The notes below the pieces were generated by a model. It saw nothing but the letters and a program-made list of their open reading frames with translations. It made no database searches and was not told the origin of the DNA. From Orbaceae bacterium lpD02 (GTDB lineage: Bacteria > Pseudomonadota > Gammaproteobacteria > Enterobacterales > Orbaceae): a stretch of 64,000 nucleotides of DNA. The stretch covers positions 868,001 to 932,000 of the forward strand of contig CP133960.1 in NCBI GenBank assembly GCA_036251875.1, given 5' to 3'. This document shows positions 45,400-55,377 of this stretch, one piece after another (position 1 is the stretch's first letter; each line of letters begins with the position of its first letter). Position numbers and translations under genes: made by a program.

Positions 45400-45906
45400 A
45401 TGTCAAAATACAGTCGAAATTTAAAAATTAGCATTGCTAATGAATTCTTATCAGGAGTATCATCGGAAATACTTTCGAAAAAATATTCTATATGTTCTAG
45501 CCAAATAAGGTATTGGGGGCAAGTGGTCGCGATTCATAGTAATGACTCTTTTCAACCAACATCGCATTTACGTGATGCGCAAGCAAGATTACAAGCGCTG
45601 GAGTTAATGTGGGCAAATGACTGGTCTCTCGGGTACACGAGTGCCATGCTTAATTTAGTCTCGCCAGGGATTTTGTCAGCTTGGCTTAATAGATACCGTG
45701 AAAAAGGATTCGTCGGGCTTGCACATCAATCTAGAGGAAGACTATCCATGAAGCCATCACGTATTGCATCGACTCATTGTAATGATGAAAAAACAGTTGA
45801 AGAATTAAAAGAAGAGATAACTTATTTACAAGCGGAAAACGCTGTTCTAAAAAAGTTGGAGGAGCTAAGACAAACAAAACGTCAACAAACAAAGAAAAAA
45901 CGTTAG
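45400..45906 (+). CDS. IS150-like transposase OrfA
   Basis: 168 residues with two helix-turn-helix units: LKISIANEFLSGVSSEILSK near the N-terminus and TSAMLNLVSPGILSAWLNRY, then a coiled-coil leucine-zipper region VEELKEEITYLQAENAVLKK. This layout fits IS150 OrfA (173 residues). The ATG at 45400 lies in ACTGGGGGTC context. The frame ends in a stop right after a six-A run at 45895-45900, where slippage to OrfB can occur. Confidence 0.92.
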   Translation: MSKYSRNLKISIANEFLSGVSSEILSKKYSICSSQIRYWGQVVAIHSNDSFQPTSHLRDAQARLQALELMWANDWSLGYTSAMLNLVSPGILSAWLNRYREKGFVGLAHQSRGRLSMKPSRIASTHCNDEKTVEELKEEITYLQAENAVLKKLEELRQTKRQQTKKKR

Positions 45907-46748
45907 TTGTTTTAGCACTTAAATCTCAACATCCTTTAAAGTATTTGCTGTCAGTAACACAGCTGGCAAAAAGTGTATTTTATTATCATGTTAACAGGTT
46001 GAAAGAGCCATCTCCTTATGAGAAGGAATTAAAGCGTATTGAAGCGATTTACCATGAACATAAAGGACGTTATGGTTATCGCCGTGTTCATTTAGCTTTA
46101 ATGAATGAAGGGAGTCAGCTCAATCATAAAACAGTACAGCGATTAATGGGAGAGCTTAATCTTAAATCGACAGTAAGGGTCAAAAAGTATCGCTCTTATC
46201 GTGGTGAGATAGGTAAAGCAGCCCCCAATCATCTTAAAAGAAAATTTAACGTTTCAAAACCGAATAAAAAATGGGTAACCGATGTCACAGAATTTAAAGT
46301 AAGTGAACAGAAAATTTATCTATCGCCCATTATTGATTTATACAACCAAGAAGTGATTGCTTATAGTATAGCTAAAAATGCACGGTTGACTTTAGTCACC
46401 GATATGCTTAAAAAAGGACTGTCACGATTAAAAAACAAACAAAGGCTCTTACTACATAGTGACCAAGGCTGGCAATATAGAAATCCCATTTATCAGAAGC
46501 AACTCGCTGATAATGGTATAAAGCAAAGTATGTCGAGAAAAGGAAATTGCTTAGATAATGCTGTTGCTGAAAACTTTTTTGGACTATTAAAATCAGAAAT
46601 GTATCATGGGCAACATTTTAAAGATGCCGATGAATTGATTGAAAAAATAGAAGAATATATAGAATACTACAACACGAAACGGATTAAAGTTAAATTAAAT
46701 GGCCTGACTCCGGTAGAATACCGAAACCAGACCTTACGAGCTACTTAA
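45901..46748 (+). CDS. IS150-like transposase OrfB (DDE domain)
   Basis: Integrase-core transposase. Read in the -1 frame from the six-A run it starts KTLVVLALKSQHPLKYLL, the usual IS150 OrfB opening; the first in-frame initiation codon is only at 45945. Catalytic residues are in KKWVTDVTEFKV (D), LLLHSDQGWQYRNP (D) and CLDNAVAENFFG (E). The C-terminal YYNTKRIKVKLNGLTPVEYR is canonical. Expression as an OrfAB fusion by -1 frameshifting is inferred from family practice and the A-run. Confidence 0.92.
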
Positions 46749-46821
46749 CCAAAGTGTCCAACTTTATGGGGTCACTTCAAACTGGCGAGTTTTTTATTAT
46801 TAGCGCTAGCTTAGTAGAATA

Positions 46822-47586
46822 TTATCGAAAGAAATCTACTTTGCCATTAGCGGGATAAATTTGGTTACGATAGCGGTCAACCCATATTGCGGTTGAACCA
46901 CATACCGCCACGGGCATAATGATTAGATTTAGAATCGGGACCATGGTAAAAAAGCTTACCAGTATACCAAAGCACGTATTATCAATCTTATCTTGTTGTA
47001 GTAGCTGACGCATTTTATAAAAACTTACTTTATGGTTATCAAAAGCATAATCGGCGTATTGAATGTTAATCATCCAAGCTGTAAATATAAACCACAAAAT
47101 AGGAGTTACAAGCTGGCCAAAAATGGGGATAAATGACATTAAAAGCAGTGGAATACACCAAACAATATAATACATAAGCTTTTTCAGCTCACGTAGCATA
47201 ATACGAGGCATATCTTTAAGAAAGCTTATAATTGAATCATTTGTAGCTGGTAATCCAGTCAAATGAGCCTCAATTTGTTCAGCAAGTAAGCCATTAAATG
47301 GAGCGGCAATAATATTGGTGATCGTACTAAAAAAGTAACAAAACAAAATTCCAAATATTACCAATACAATGAATGTTGCAACATAGCTTAACCACTGCAT
47401 CCAGCTAGGTACATAATCTAAACCAAAACCAATAAGGGACGAAATAACCGAAAAAAACCAATAAAATAATAACAACATAATAACAATATTAGCAAGTATT
47501 GGCATAATTACATAGCGTCTAATTCCGGGTAATTGTATTAGATGCCACCCTTGTATAAAATATTCTAAACTACTTTTTTTATTCAT
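46822..47586 (-). CDS. cysZ: Sulfate transporter CysZ
   Basis: Inner-membrane sulfate uptake protein for cysteine synthesis, 254 residues with hydrophobic helices around 25-50, 70-95 and 140-180. GWHLIQLPGIRRYVIMPILAN, IAAPFNGLLAEQIEAHLTG and YADYAFDNHKVSF are conserved blocks. The ATG at 47586 lies inside the end of tmcA (eight-base overlap); GTG 47592 is an alternative. The original downstream terminator has been separated from it by the IS150-like insertion. Confidence 0.92.
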   Translation of the reverse strand: MNKKSSLEYFIQGWHLIQLPGIRRYVIMPILANIVIMLLLFYWFFSVISSLIGFGLDYVPSWMQWLSYVATFIVLVIFGILFCYFFSTITNIIAAPFNGLLAEQIEAHLTGLPATNDSIISFLKDMPRIMLRELKKLMYYIVWCIPLLLMSFIPIFGQLVTPILWFIFTAWMINIQYADYAFDNHKVSFYKMRQLLQQDKIDNTCFGILVSFFTMVPILNLIIMPVAVCGSTAIWVDRYRNQIYPANGKVDFFR

Positions 47587-49600
47587 TAACACTCTCTTGC
47601 TTTGTCATAAAATCAAAAACTTCTTTGCGTAGTAATACTAGTAATTCACTTTTACCCGATAGCTGATAATCGCTAATAACTAATTTATCACAAAAATCTT
47701 GCTTAACTAAATCAAGTAATAAAGGAAGCTGCATCATTAGCCAAGGCTGCCTTACACTAACCCAATTAGCCAACCTATATAGTACTGAGAAACTTGCTGA
47801 ATATGAATAGGAGGTAGATGCAAAAAGAAACAATTCGTCCTTATCTCTATCATTGAGCGATTGGTCATCATCAACAATAATAGGTAGATCAATATCGATA
47901 ATATTTTTTAACCAATACCAATTCCGAGCTAATTTAGCTTGCATAATATAACATAGCTTGAGGCCATCTGAGCTAATAGGATAAATTGCCATCACCGCAT
48001 AACTACCGCTACTTGCTTCTTTATGTGTCCCTACATGAACAATATTAAAACCCAAATTAGACCAAATTTTACACATCTCAGGGGAATAGGCAAAACTTAC
48101 TGAAATAAAATCGCATTCGATAAGTTTTGCCTGACCAATTAAATGAGATAGTAATGCTTTAGCTACTCCTTGTTTACGTAATAATTGATTTACCGCAATT
48201 CGATTAATACGCATAGAGTGTAACTCGGCGGCTAATCGTTCACCCGCATGAGCAACCAATGATTGAGCGACTAAATTTCCTTTTGGACGACGGTAACCTT
48301 TTAAGATATTTTCAATTAAAGCCTTTTCTAATCCCCCTTCTTTAATCGCAACCAAAACGCCAACAATAGAAGAATTAAATGTTCGAGCACAATATAAGGT
48401 AATATTATTTGCGTCGAGTAAACGCCGCAAATCGACTAATGAGGTACGATAATGTGCGGTCTTTAATAAACCAAAAAACTCAGCTAATAATAGTTCATCT
48501 TCTACCAACTCTGATTGATTTATCTTTTGTACTGCTATCTTGTCTATTTGCTGCCCTACCCCTTTCATAATCGAAGAGTTAGCTAAAATTAAATTATCAG
48601 TAAAAAACTCTAACGGATCATTTTCTAACCAACGTATTGGAGTAACTAATGATAAAAGCTCCACTTGATGATGCTGTTGGTATTTAGTAAGTAGTTTTAG
48701 TAATAAACCTTGCCCTGTCCCTTCGTAACCATCAAGTGTACTTGTTAATAATATATGCTCGAAACCATCAATTAAAGTAGCAATAACGGGTAGTGGTATC
48801 ATTGCCGCTTCATCAATAATCAACCAGTCTGGCTTATCGGGTAACGTGGGTAATTGTATGATTAACTCATCTGGGGAGAAATACGGCGTATCTTTAGGTG
48901 CAAAGCGCATTAATGCCATTACCGCATTTCTATTTGGCGCAGTAACCCAACAGTGATTATGCATGGCAAACATTCCTGCTAAAGACGACTTCCCTCGACC
49001 ACGTTTAGCTGTAATAAATACAATTTTAGAACGCAATTGCGTAAGTTTAACGAGTAAAGATTGCTGTTCAATATGATTATCAAATTGTAAGTGATTATTG
49101 ATATGCCAATGATCTTTTGCAATAATACGTGAAAGGTGATCGTCTAGTTGACTATCATTAATCGCCAGTTGATTAAACTGATCGGGATAATATTTTTTTT
49201 GTTGTAAAATAACAGTATTAAGATGAGTAATAAAATTAGGTACACTAAGAGGTACTGGCAATTCGCTCCAACGCAAACTATCCTGATCTTGCCAATGCGT
49301 AAAATCTTTAGGTAAGATTAAAATAAATAAACTTTCCGCAATTAGTGTTCCGCTTACAATAGCCAAAGCATCCAAATTAAAACCAAACCTGCCATCAAAA
49401 ATTGCGTGTTTAAACTCTCGCCCTAGCAGGAGTTTAGCTTGGCTAGGTAAAAAGCAATTTTTATGTTTAGTGGTTAATAATGATTCATATGCGATCGTTA
49501 ACCAGTCTCCGGGAAGATTGCAAATAGCATAATCGAGTTGCTTAGAGATAGCGGTATTTTCTCCTTGCAAAATAATAAGATGACGAAAAAGTTTATTCAT
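47579..49600 (-). CDS. tmcA: tRNA(Met) cytidine acetyltransferase TmcA
   Basis: Forms N4-acetylcytidine at the wobble base of elongator tRNA-Met using acetyl-CoA and ATP, 673 residues (671 in E. coli). N-terminal DUF1726-type region, helicase-like ATPase with Walker A ITAKRGRGKSSLAGMF (about residue 200) and WLIIDEAAMIPLPVI, a GNAT domain around 400-510 with HSMRINRIAVNQLLRKQGVA, and a C-terminal tRNA-binding tail. It overlaps cysZ at its 3' end and follows yeaL by 11 bases. Confidence 0.95.
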   Translation of the reverse strand: MNKLFRHLIILQGENTAISKQLDYAICNLPGDWLTIAYESLLTTKHKNCFLPSQAKLLLGREFKHAIFDGRFGFNLDALAIVSGTLIAESLFILILPKDFTHWQDQDSLRWSELPVPLSVPNFITHLNTVILQQKKYYPDQFNQLAINDSQLDDHLSRIIAKDHWHINNHLQFDNHIEQQSLLVKLTQLRSKIVFITAKRGRGKSSLAGMFAMHNHCWVTAPNRNAVMALMRFAPKDTPYFSPDELIIQLPTLPDKPDWLIIDEAAMIPLPVIATLIDGFEHILLTSTLDGYEGTGQGLLLKLLTKYQQHHQVELLSLVTPIRWLENDPLEFFTDNLILANSSIMKGVGQQIDKIAVQKINQSELVEDELLLAEFFGLLKTAHYRTSLVDLRRLLDANNITLYCARTFNSSIVGVLVAIKEGGLEKALIENILKGYRRPKGNLVAQSLVAHAGERLAAELHSMRINRIAVNQLLRKQGVAKALLSHLIGQAKLIECDFISVSFAYSPEMCKIWSNLGFNIVHVGTHKEASSGSYAVMAIYPISSDGLKLCYIMQAKLARNWYWLKNIIDIDLPIIVDDDQSLNDRDKDELFLFASTSYSYSASFSVLYRLANWVSVRQPWLMMQLPLLLDLVKQDFCDKLVISDYQLSGKSELLVLLRKEVFDFMTKQESVNE

Positions 49601-49611
49601 TAATAATGCTA

Positions 49612-50064
49612 TTAACCTTTACCAATAACTAAAGATAACATACCTGCAGCGATTAATGGGCCAACCGCTATTCCCCTGAAAAAGGCCACTCCGATTAATG
49701 TTCCAATAATCAGACTATTTATAATGGTAGGGTTCGCTCCCATCAAAGAAACGCCGCGCGTTCCTAACCACGACACAAAAATACCTATGACAATAGCCAG
49801 TACAGATTGCCAAGTAGCAAAAGAGCGTAAAATATCTTTATACCCCATCGCACCATTAACAAGTGGCACCATCATCGCCGCAGTAATAACAACAATACCA
49901 ATTGTGAGTCCATAACGATTTAAAAAAGGGAAGTACGCTGCAAGAGGAGTGAGCTTAAATAGGAGTAATAATAGTATCGCAAAAGTTACAGTATTGTTAT
50001 GTGTTAAATAACATAACGCGGCAATACCTAGTAAAATAAAAAAAGTAACATCGAACTGTGCCAT
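49612..50064 (-). CDS. yeaL: UPF0756 membrane protein YeaL
   Basis: 150-residue four-helix membrane protein of the DUF441/UPF0756 family, function unknown. VTFAILLLLLFKLTPLAAYF, GLTIGIVVITAAMMVPLVNG and LGTRGVSLMGANPTIINSLI are the conserved family segments. ATG codons at 50064 and 50067 follow AAGAAGG; an in-frame start at 50088 is less likely. It lies upstream of tmcA on the same strand. Confidence 0.88.
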   Translation of the reverse strand: MAQFDVTFFILLGIAALCYLTHNNTVTFAILLLLLFKLTPLAAYFPFLNRYGLTIGIVVITAAMMVPLVNGAMGYKDILRSFATWQSVLAIVIGIFVSWLGTRGVSLMGANPTIINSLIIGTLIGVAFFRGIAVGPLIAAGMLSLVIGKG

Positions 50065-50173
50065 CATCCTTCTTGATCCTATTACCACTAATTAGTCATA
50101 AATAATATACATTATAACAAGTCCAAGCTCGCTATAACATAAAAATAGCTTAACTAACCAACTGATAATTGAA

Positions 50174-50884
50174 TTATAATGGCACTCCGATGCGGTGGGC
50201 GACGTCTTCGTAAGCTTCAATTACGCCACCTAACCCTTGGCGAAATCTATCTTTATCCATTTTCTTCAATGTTTGTTTTTCCCATAAACGACAACCATCT
50301 GGGGAAAACTCATCACCTAGCACGACTTCACCATTAAACAGACCAAACTCCAGCTTGTAATCAACCAGAATTAAGCCCGCATTACCAAACATCTTTGTTA
50401 AGATAGTATTGATACTAAAACTCAGCTCTTTCATACGATTAAGCTGCTTGTTCGTTGCCCAGCCAAATGATTCACAGTGATATTCGTTAACCATTGGATC
50501 ATGTAATGAATCATTTTTTAAAAACAATTCAAATGTAGGAGGAATCAGAATTAATCCTTCTTCAACCCCCAATCGCCTAACCAATGACCCTGCTGCTCGA
50601 TTGCGAACCACACATTCAACAGGAATCATATCAAGTTTCTTTACTAAAACCTCGTTATCAGATAGCAGCCGTTCAATTTGGGTGGGGATGCCTGCATCTT
50701 TCAATTTTGTCATAATAAAATAATTAAATTTATTATTTACGGCACCTTTACGCTCAAGCTGCTCAATACGTTGCCCGTCAAAGGCTGAGGTATCATTTCT
50801 AAATTCAAGGATTAAAAAATTAGAATCTTCAGTAGAATAAACCGTTTTTGCTTTTCCTCGATATAACTCAGCAATTTTTTTCAT
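50174..50884 (-). CDS. purC: Phosphoribosylaminoimidazole-succinocarboxamide synthase
   Basis: SAICAR synthase, the step joining CAIR and aspartate in purine synthesis; 236 residues, the usual bacterial length. [15 protein letters not shown] at the N-terminus binds ATP, and [37 protein letters not shown] and SPDGCRLW are the PurC signatures. It follows bamC by 50 bases in the dapA-bamC-purC order known from E. coli. Confidence 0.97.
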   Translation of the reverse strand: MKKIAELYRGKAKTVYSTEDSNFLILEFRNDTSAFDGQRIEQLERKGAVNNKFNYFIMTKLKDAGIPTQIERLLSDNEVLVKKLDMIPVECVVRNRAAGSLVRRLGVEEGLILIPPTFELFLKNDSLHDPMVNEYHCESFGWATNKQLNRMKELSFSINTILTKMFGNAGLILVDYKLEFGLFNGEVVLGDEFSPDGCRLWEKQTLKKMDKDRFRQGLGGVIEAYEDVAHRIGVPL

Positions 50885-50934
50885 TTTAGGCCTATTAATT
50901 AAACTTTAATAAAGATCCAAATGATTAAGGAGCA

Positions 50935-51591
50935 TTACTGCTCCTTATTATCATCACTTACTTGACTCTCCAACGCAGCCTCCGTTAGAGGCTGTGCAGA
51001 ATTCATCAACAGATTAAAAAACTCAACGGTATAATATTGCCCATCAATTGGATCGGTAATATCTTGCCCCATACTTTTTAATGATATCAAGTTAACTGTA
51101 ATGAATTCTCGATCACCAATAAGCTTACGCTGTAATAAATAACTCGCTTCTACGGGTTGTGATTCATTACCACGATAAACCGATCTCACCCCGGTTTTTA
51201 TGCTATCTGCATTACTTGATTCAGTCATAATATTATTATGAGCTAAAAGTGATGGCAATTTAGACCAAAATCCAACATATTCAGGAGCATCAAATTTAAC
51301 AACGCCTTTATCATAAGAAGCATAACTATCGACTGTGGTAGGTAAAGCTAGTTGAGGAGGACGAATATCCAAATTCCTTCCAACTGCACCTTCTTTAGCT
51401 GCTTTAAAAATATAGTACTCATTCGAAACAGCCGGTAATTTTATAGAATCAGGCACAATCAACGGTTTTAATGGTGGAGCCTGCAAATAGTTTTCATTTC
51501 CCTCAGCTTCACGTTTATAGCGCTGATCATTACTACAACCAGCAATAAATAGTGACAATAATGAGGCAATAATTAAAGTCTTTTTAAACAT
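50935..51591 (-). CDS. bamC: Outer-membrane assembly lipoprotein BamC, short form
   Basis: Accessory lipoprotein of the BAM complex, 218 residues against 344 in E. coli. The signal MFKKTLIIASLLSLFIAGC ends in a lipobox, followed by the conserved unstructured region that contacts BamD: DQRYKREAEGNENYLQAPPL and GAVGRNLDIRPPQLAL. One helix-grip domain follows (about 90-205, with FWSKLPSLLAHNNIM and YYTVEFFNLLMNSAQP). The second C-terminal helix-grip domain is missing, and purC begins 50 bases after the stop, so it is not simply out of frame. AAAGAGA lies upstream of the ATG at 51591. Confidence 0.88.
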   Translation of the reverse strand: MFKKTLIIASLLSLFIAGCSNDQRYKREAEGNENYLQAPPLKPLIVPDSIKLPAVSNEYYIFKAAKEGAVGRNLDIRPPQLALPTTVDSYASYDKGVVKFDAPEYVGFWSKLPSLLAHNNIMTESSNADSIKTGVRSVYRGNESQPVEASYLLQRKLIGDREFITVNLISLKSMGQDITDPIDGQYYTVEFFNLLMNSAQPLTEAALESQVSDDNKEQ

Positions 51592-51623
51592 AATTCTCTT
51601 TCTATTTAAGTTAAACATTTATT

Positions 51624-52502
51624 TTACAGCAATTTAGCTAATTTTAGCGCTTTTTCTACTTCAGGGATAGCAGAATTACTTAATGGCGTCATCGGCAAGC
51701 GAATAGTTGCGTTTTGAATCAAGCCAATTTTCTCACACGCCCACTTAACGGGAATAGGGTTTGGCTCAAGAAATAACTTACTATGAAGCAAATCTAAAGT
51801 ATCATTAATCTCTCGAGCTTCTTTGACTCGTTTGCTTATAATTAATTGACAAATACGGGCTACTTCCCGAGCGGCGATATTTGCCGTAACCGAAATCACG
51901 CCATCGCCACCCAGCAACATAAATTCAAAAAATGTCCCGTCATCACCACTTAATAATTTAAATTTATCGCCAACCAATTTGCGCGTTTTATAAACTCGAG
52001 TTAAATCACCAGTTGCGTCTTTTAAGGCTACAATATTGCTAAACTTAGCAAGTCGAGCAACGGTCTCTGGCCTCAAATCGCAACCAGTACGGCCTGGTAC
52101 ATTATATAAAATTTGAGGCAACTTGGTATTATCCGCAATGGCCTTAAAATGCTGATATAAGCCCTCTTGAGTCGGCTTATTATAATAAGGTGTCACGGTC
52201 AAGCAGCCCACCACCCCAATATTTTCAACTTGTTTGGTTAATGAAATTGCCTCAGTAGTTGCGTTAGCGCCTGTTCCGGCAATAACATTAATGCGCCCGC
52301 TAGCGTAATCAATCGTTTGTTTAATGACATCAACGTGTTCTTTATGATCGAGCGTCGCTGATTCGCCGGTTGTTCCAACTGAAACAATCGCTGATGTTCC
52401 GCTCGCTATGTGATACTCAACCAGTTTTTTTAGGCTTACTCGGTCTACATTCCCTTTAACGTCCATTGGAGTAATTAACGCAACAAGACTACCTGTAAAC
52501 AT
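51624..52502 (-). CDS. dapA: 4-hydroxy-tetrahydrodipicolinate synthase
   Basis: Condenses pyruvate and aspartate semialdehyde in lysine and diaminopimelate synthesis, 292 residues. TIM barrel with [17 protein letters not shown], the proton-relay Tyr in [12 protein letters not shown], the Schiff-base Lys in [13 protein letters not shown], and [12 protein letters not shown]. Start ATG at 52502 with AGGTTA upstream. First gene of dapA-bamC-purC. Confidence 0.97.
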   Translation of the reverse strand: MFTGSLVALITPMDVKGNVDRVSLKKLVEYHIASGTSAIVSVGTTGESATLDHKEHVDVIKQTIDYASGRINVIAGTGANATTEAISLTKQVENIGVVGCLTVTPYYNKPTQEGLYQHFKAIADNTKLPQILYNVPGRTGCDLRPETVARLAKFSNIVALKDATGDLTRVYKTRKLVGDKFKLLSGDDGTFFEFMLLGGDGVISVTANIAAREVARICQLIISKRVKEAREINDTLDLLHSKLFLEPNPIPVKWACEKIGLIQNATIRLPMTPLSNSAIPEVEKALKLAKLL

Positions 52503-52618
52503 AAAATAACCTCTGATTAAATAAAAAAATCACAATAAATTGAGCATAAGTATGCGGTATTTCTAGTTTAAATTCAACTTAAGGCGCAACCTTTATCTGG
52601 GATAATAATTAAATATAA

Positions 52619-52647
52619 AAATAAAAGTAATATTATTACTTTTATTT
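52619..52647 (-). terminator. Hairpin downstream of grxB
   Basis: AAATAAAAGTAAT and ATTACTTTTATTT are exact 13-base complements around a three-base loop. It lies 37 bases past the grxB stop on the minus strand and before dapA; the AT-rich stem makes termination strength uncertain. Confidence 0.5.
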
Positions 52648-52684
52648 ATTAATCGGATTCATTTAATCCATTTTAGGCTCATAT

Positions 52685-53335
52685 TTAAATTGCGTTAGCA
52701 AAATAGAGGTTAATCTTACTCTTCTTAGCCATTGTTTCAATATAAAGCCTAACTTTGGCTGGAAATCGTAATCCTTTAACACAAGTCAAATTGCGTAAAA
52801 TCGGAAATAAGCAAATATCATCAATCGATAGCTCATCATTACAAGCTTGTTCGGATTTTAATACTTTCTCGAGCTGAGTTAATAAAGCTTCAACTTGTTC
52901 ACTAACCAACGCTGTTTTGTTCAGGCAGTCAGCAAATGAACCCGAACGTTGGCTTTTTTTATTTTCAAAATAATCCTTAGCTGGTTGGTTAGTAAACTCT
53001 GGCAATCCTAATTGAATAAATCGGGGATAAAGCAATATATAATCGAGTTGTTGTAAATCATTTAAAATAGCCGCAATGTGTTCTGATCTATTACTACTCA
53101 AAATTACGTTTTCACCATAATTCTGATCAACATAATGGACGATATCTAAGCTTTCTGGCATATAGCTACCATCATCTTTTTGTAAGATAGGCAACATTTT
53201 CTGTCCTACCATTTTAATTGGCGTCTCTTCATCATCATTCGCCAATGCAATTAACTCGAATGGAATATTTTTCAGTCCAAAAATCATTCTTGCTCGCACA
53301 CAAAACGGACAGTGGTCATAAACAAATAACTTCAT
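52685..53335 (-). CDS. grxB: Glutaredoxin 2
   Basis: Large GST-like glutaredoxin, 216 residues (215 in E. coli). Active site CPFC in MKLFVYDHCPFCVRAR, then VGQKMLPILQKDDGSYMPES with the cis-Pro and GSH contacts, and an all-helical C-terminal domain with LSIDDICLFPILRNLTCVKG. The ATG at 53335 gives the family N-terminus; an in-frame codon at 53389 would overlap the upstream gene. AAGGAGA precedes it. Confidence 0.95.
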   Translation of the reverse strand: MKLFVYDHCPFCVRARMIFGLKNIPFELIALANDDEETPIKMVGQKMLPILQKDDGSYMPESLDIVHYVDQNYGENVILSSNRSEHIAAILNDLQQLDYILLYPRFIQLGLPEFTNQPAKDYFENKKSQRSGSFADCLNKTALVSEQVEALLTQLEKVLKSEQACNDELSIDDICLFPILRNLTCVKGLRFPAKVRLYIETMAKKSKINLYFANAI

Positions 53336-53351
53336 AGCAATCTCCTTAAGA

Positions 53352-53990
53352 CTAAAACTTGTGAGCAATTTTAATACGAATTCGTTCAACTAATATCAAT
53401 AATAGCACTACCAAAAAAAATAAAATAGCCACACCTTCCGTCGCATACAGCGCTTTTTCATAACCGACTCGATTAACATTAATAAAAGGATAAGGATATT
53501 GACCCGTGTAGTAACCTCTAGTAAAAATATAAATACCATAAGTTAATAACGATAAAAAAGCATAAAAAATAATACGCGGTTTAATGCGGCCAAAAGGACC
53601 ATAGATAAACCATGTTATTAGCCCAAGTATCGGTAACACTAAATGTAAACTTTCATTGGCAAACGCTAATAATAAGGTTGGAGGACGATGGATCCCTCTT
53701 AACATCACATTATAGACAATCATCGTTATAATAATGCCAACTAATCCATTAAGTCTAATCACATTAAATACCGTATTTGAGCATGATGGTTTTAAGAATA
53801 ACATTAGGCAACTGATCCCAAACATAATATTAGATAATACAGTAAAAAAACTATAATAAAAAATAAGACGACCGACTGCAGATATCGGCTGCCATGGTCT
53901 AAGCTGTTGAAACCAATAAGTATAAGTCTCTATACCAACCACAAAAATAACAAATATAAAAATAAATAAATTCAAACTACGATTTATCAT
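53352..53990 (-). CDS. Pr6Pr-type six-TM membrane protein
   Basis: 212-residue integral membrane protein with about six hydrophobic helices, resembling the Pr6Pr family of unknown function. Characteristic pieces are FYSFFTVLSNIMFG, VYNVMLRGIH, ANESLHLVLPILGLITWFIYGP and GQYPYPFINVNRVGYEKAL, with conserved His and Tyr-Pro residues inside or near the membrane. It ends 17 bases before grxB on the same strand. No function can be assigned. Confidence 0.75.
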   Translation of the reverse strand: MINRSLNLFIFIFVIFVVGIETYTYWFQQLRPWQPISAVGRLIFYYSFFTVLSNIMFGISCLMLFLKPSCSNTVFNVIRLNGLVGIIITMIVYNVMLRGIHRPPTLLLAFANESLHLVLPILGLITWFIYGPFGRIKPRIIFYAFLSLLTYGIYIFTRGYYTGQYPYPFINVNRVGYEKALYATEGVAILFFLVVLLLILVERIRIKIAHKF

Positions 53991-54046
53991 ATATCTTATC
54001 CTGATATAAAAAATTGTTTAAAATACCTTTTCATCTATGACTACTG

Positions 54047-55093
54047 TTATAGTTTTTTTGCAATATAGTTGGCGATTATGGGACCAAATATCAACACGCT
54101 AAATAAACGTAAAATCTGTAATGGCAAGATGATTGCTAAATCTGAATGGGTGTCTAAAGCAAGAATAACTGAAGTTTCTAGCCCTCCTGGGCTAGTAGCT
54201 AAAAAACAGGTCAAGTAGTCAATACCTAAATAAATATTTAATAAAATTGCCTGCATATAGCAAAAAATTAACATAAAAAAAATGGTTAATAAAATCATAG
54301 GTAGAGTGCGAATCGCAATTTTAATTAAAGCTAAGTTAAAGCGCAACCCAACCGATAAACCAATAGAACTAAAGCAAAGCATTAATAACCATGGCGGCGT
54401 TTCAATCTGTATAAATCCATTGATTTGCAAGCAAGCTCCAATTATCATTGGTAACAATACTCGCCCTGAAGGAAACTTTATTAAGCGTGTGAAGAAAACT
54501 CCAACCATAGCTATCGCTAATGTATAGAACAAATTGAAACTTGGTGCAGCTAACCACTGCGGTTGGCTTTCTACATTGGTATTAATTTCCAAAATAAAAA
54601 AATGTGAAAATATCGCTAGCATAGTAACGACAAATATCACTCTACAGTATTGGATTAAAGCAACTAGCCTTGGATCGGCACCATAATCGCCACAAATACC
54701 AACCATCACAGAGGCTCCGCCTGGCATAATACCCCAAATAGCCGTCGCCGCTGATAAAGTAGAAAAACGCACTAGGAAAGCACCTAGAATCATACTAATG
54801 AAAATAGTCGAAACGGTAATAATTAACGCTAATTGCCAATAAGAGATCAGATCATTTAAAACATTAGCGGTGATAGCTTCGGCAATAAGACACCCTAAAA
54901 TACCTTGTGCTAGATTGAAAATAGGTTTTGGTACAAATACACTAGCATTTTTTAAAGCAAAAATAATTCCAGCCAAGATTGAGCCAAGCAAAAATGCCGC
55001 GGGCACATGATTAAGATATAACGGTACAGTGATAATACCATAGAGTATCAAAATCATACTCCATTGCTTGATTTTAGAGTAATTAACGTTCAT
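54047..55093 (-). CDS. abrB: AbrB-family membrane protein (putative transporter/regulator)
   Basis: 348-residue membrane protein with about nine to ten helices and the duplicated AbrB-type repeat; E. coli AbrB has the same length. WGIMPGGASVMVGICGDYGADPRLVALIQYCRV and FLATSPGGLETSVILALDTHSDL are the paired family motifs (given in part because of length: IMPGGASVM and TSPGGLETS). Function is unclear; proposed roles include transport and, in E. coli, a link to aidB expression. It is separated by 56 bases from the downstream Pr6Pr gene. Confidence 0.8.
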   Translation of the reverse strand: MNVNYSKIKQWSMILILYGIITVPLYLNHVPAAFLLGSILAGIIFALKNASVFVPKPIFNLAQGILGCLIAEAITANVLNDLISYWQLALIITVSTIFISMILGAFLVRFSTLSAATAIWGIMPGGASVMVGICGDYGADPRLVALIQYCRVIFVVTMLAIFSHFFILEINTNVESQPQWLAAPSFNLFYTLAIAMVGVFFTRLIKFPSGRVLLPMIIGACLQINGFIQIETPPWLLMLCFSSIGLSVGLRFNLALIKIAIRTLPMILLTIFFMLIFCYMQAILLNIYLGIDYLTCFLATSPGGLETSVILALDTHSDLAIILPLQILRLFSVLIFGPIIANYIAKKL

Positions 55094-55331
55094 TTATACC
55101 TGGTCAAATATGATTTTATCTAGAATTAATAGGCAATAACTATGTTACTGAGTAATAAATATGAGTTCAATAATAATTAATGATTAAATCCTAAGATAAG
55201 TGAACAGAGCAATGACTTATATAATAGTATAAATAACAAAATTACTCTTTTACATTCAGATCTAGCGGGAAATATAGTGAGCAGGAATATTGAACAGTCT
55301 CATAAAAAGCGACTAAATCTAATCCTTATAA

Positions 55332-55366
55332 GGGATATTTCATTATGATTAATAACAAAATATCCC
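55332..55366 (-). terminator. Weak hairpin downstream of tpx
   Basis: GGGATATTT (55332-55340) and AAATATCCC (55358-55366) pair over a 17-base loop, 12 bases past the tpx stop on the minus strand. There is no real T-run after it. Confidence 0.35.
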
Positions 55367-55377
55367 CTATTTTACAA

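Larger units (their letters stand above)
45353..46779 (+). mobile_element. IS3-family (IS150-like) insertion sequence
   Basis: 1427 bp, bounded by inverted repeats TGAAGTGACCCCCAATAGTT (left) and, read inward on the minus strand from 46779, TGAAGTGACCCCATAAAGTT. Both frames are open and DDE residues are present, so it looks intact. It interrupts the loop of the AACTCGC/GCGAGTT hairpin belonging to an IS1182-like end. No clear short target duplication is seen because the flanks are T- and A-rich. Confidence 0.9.
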
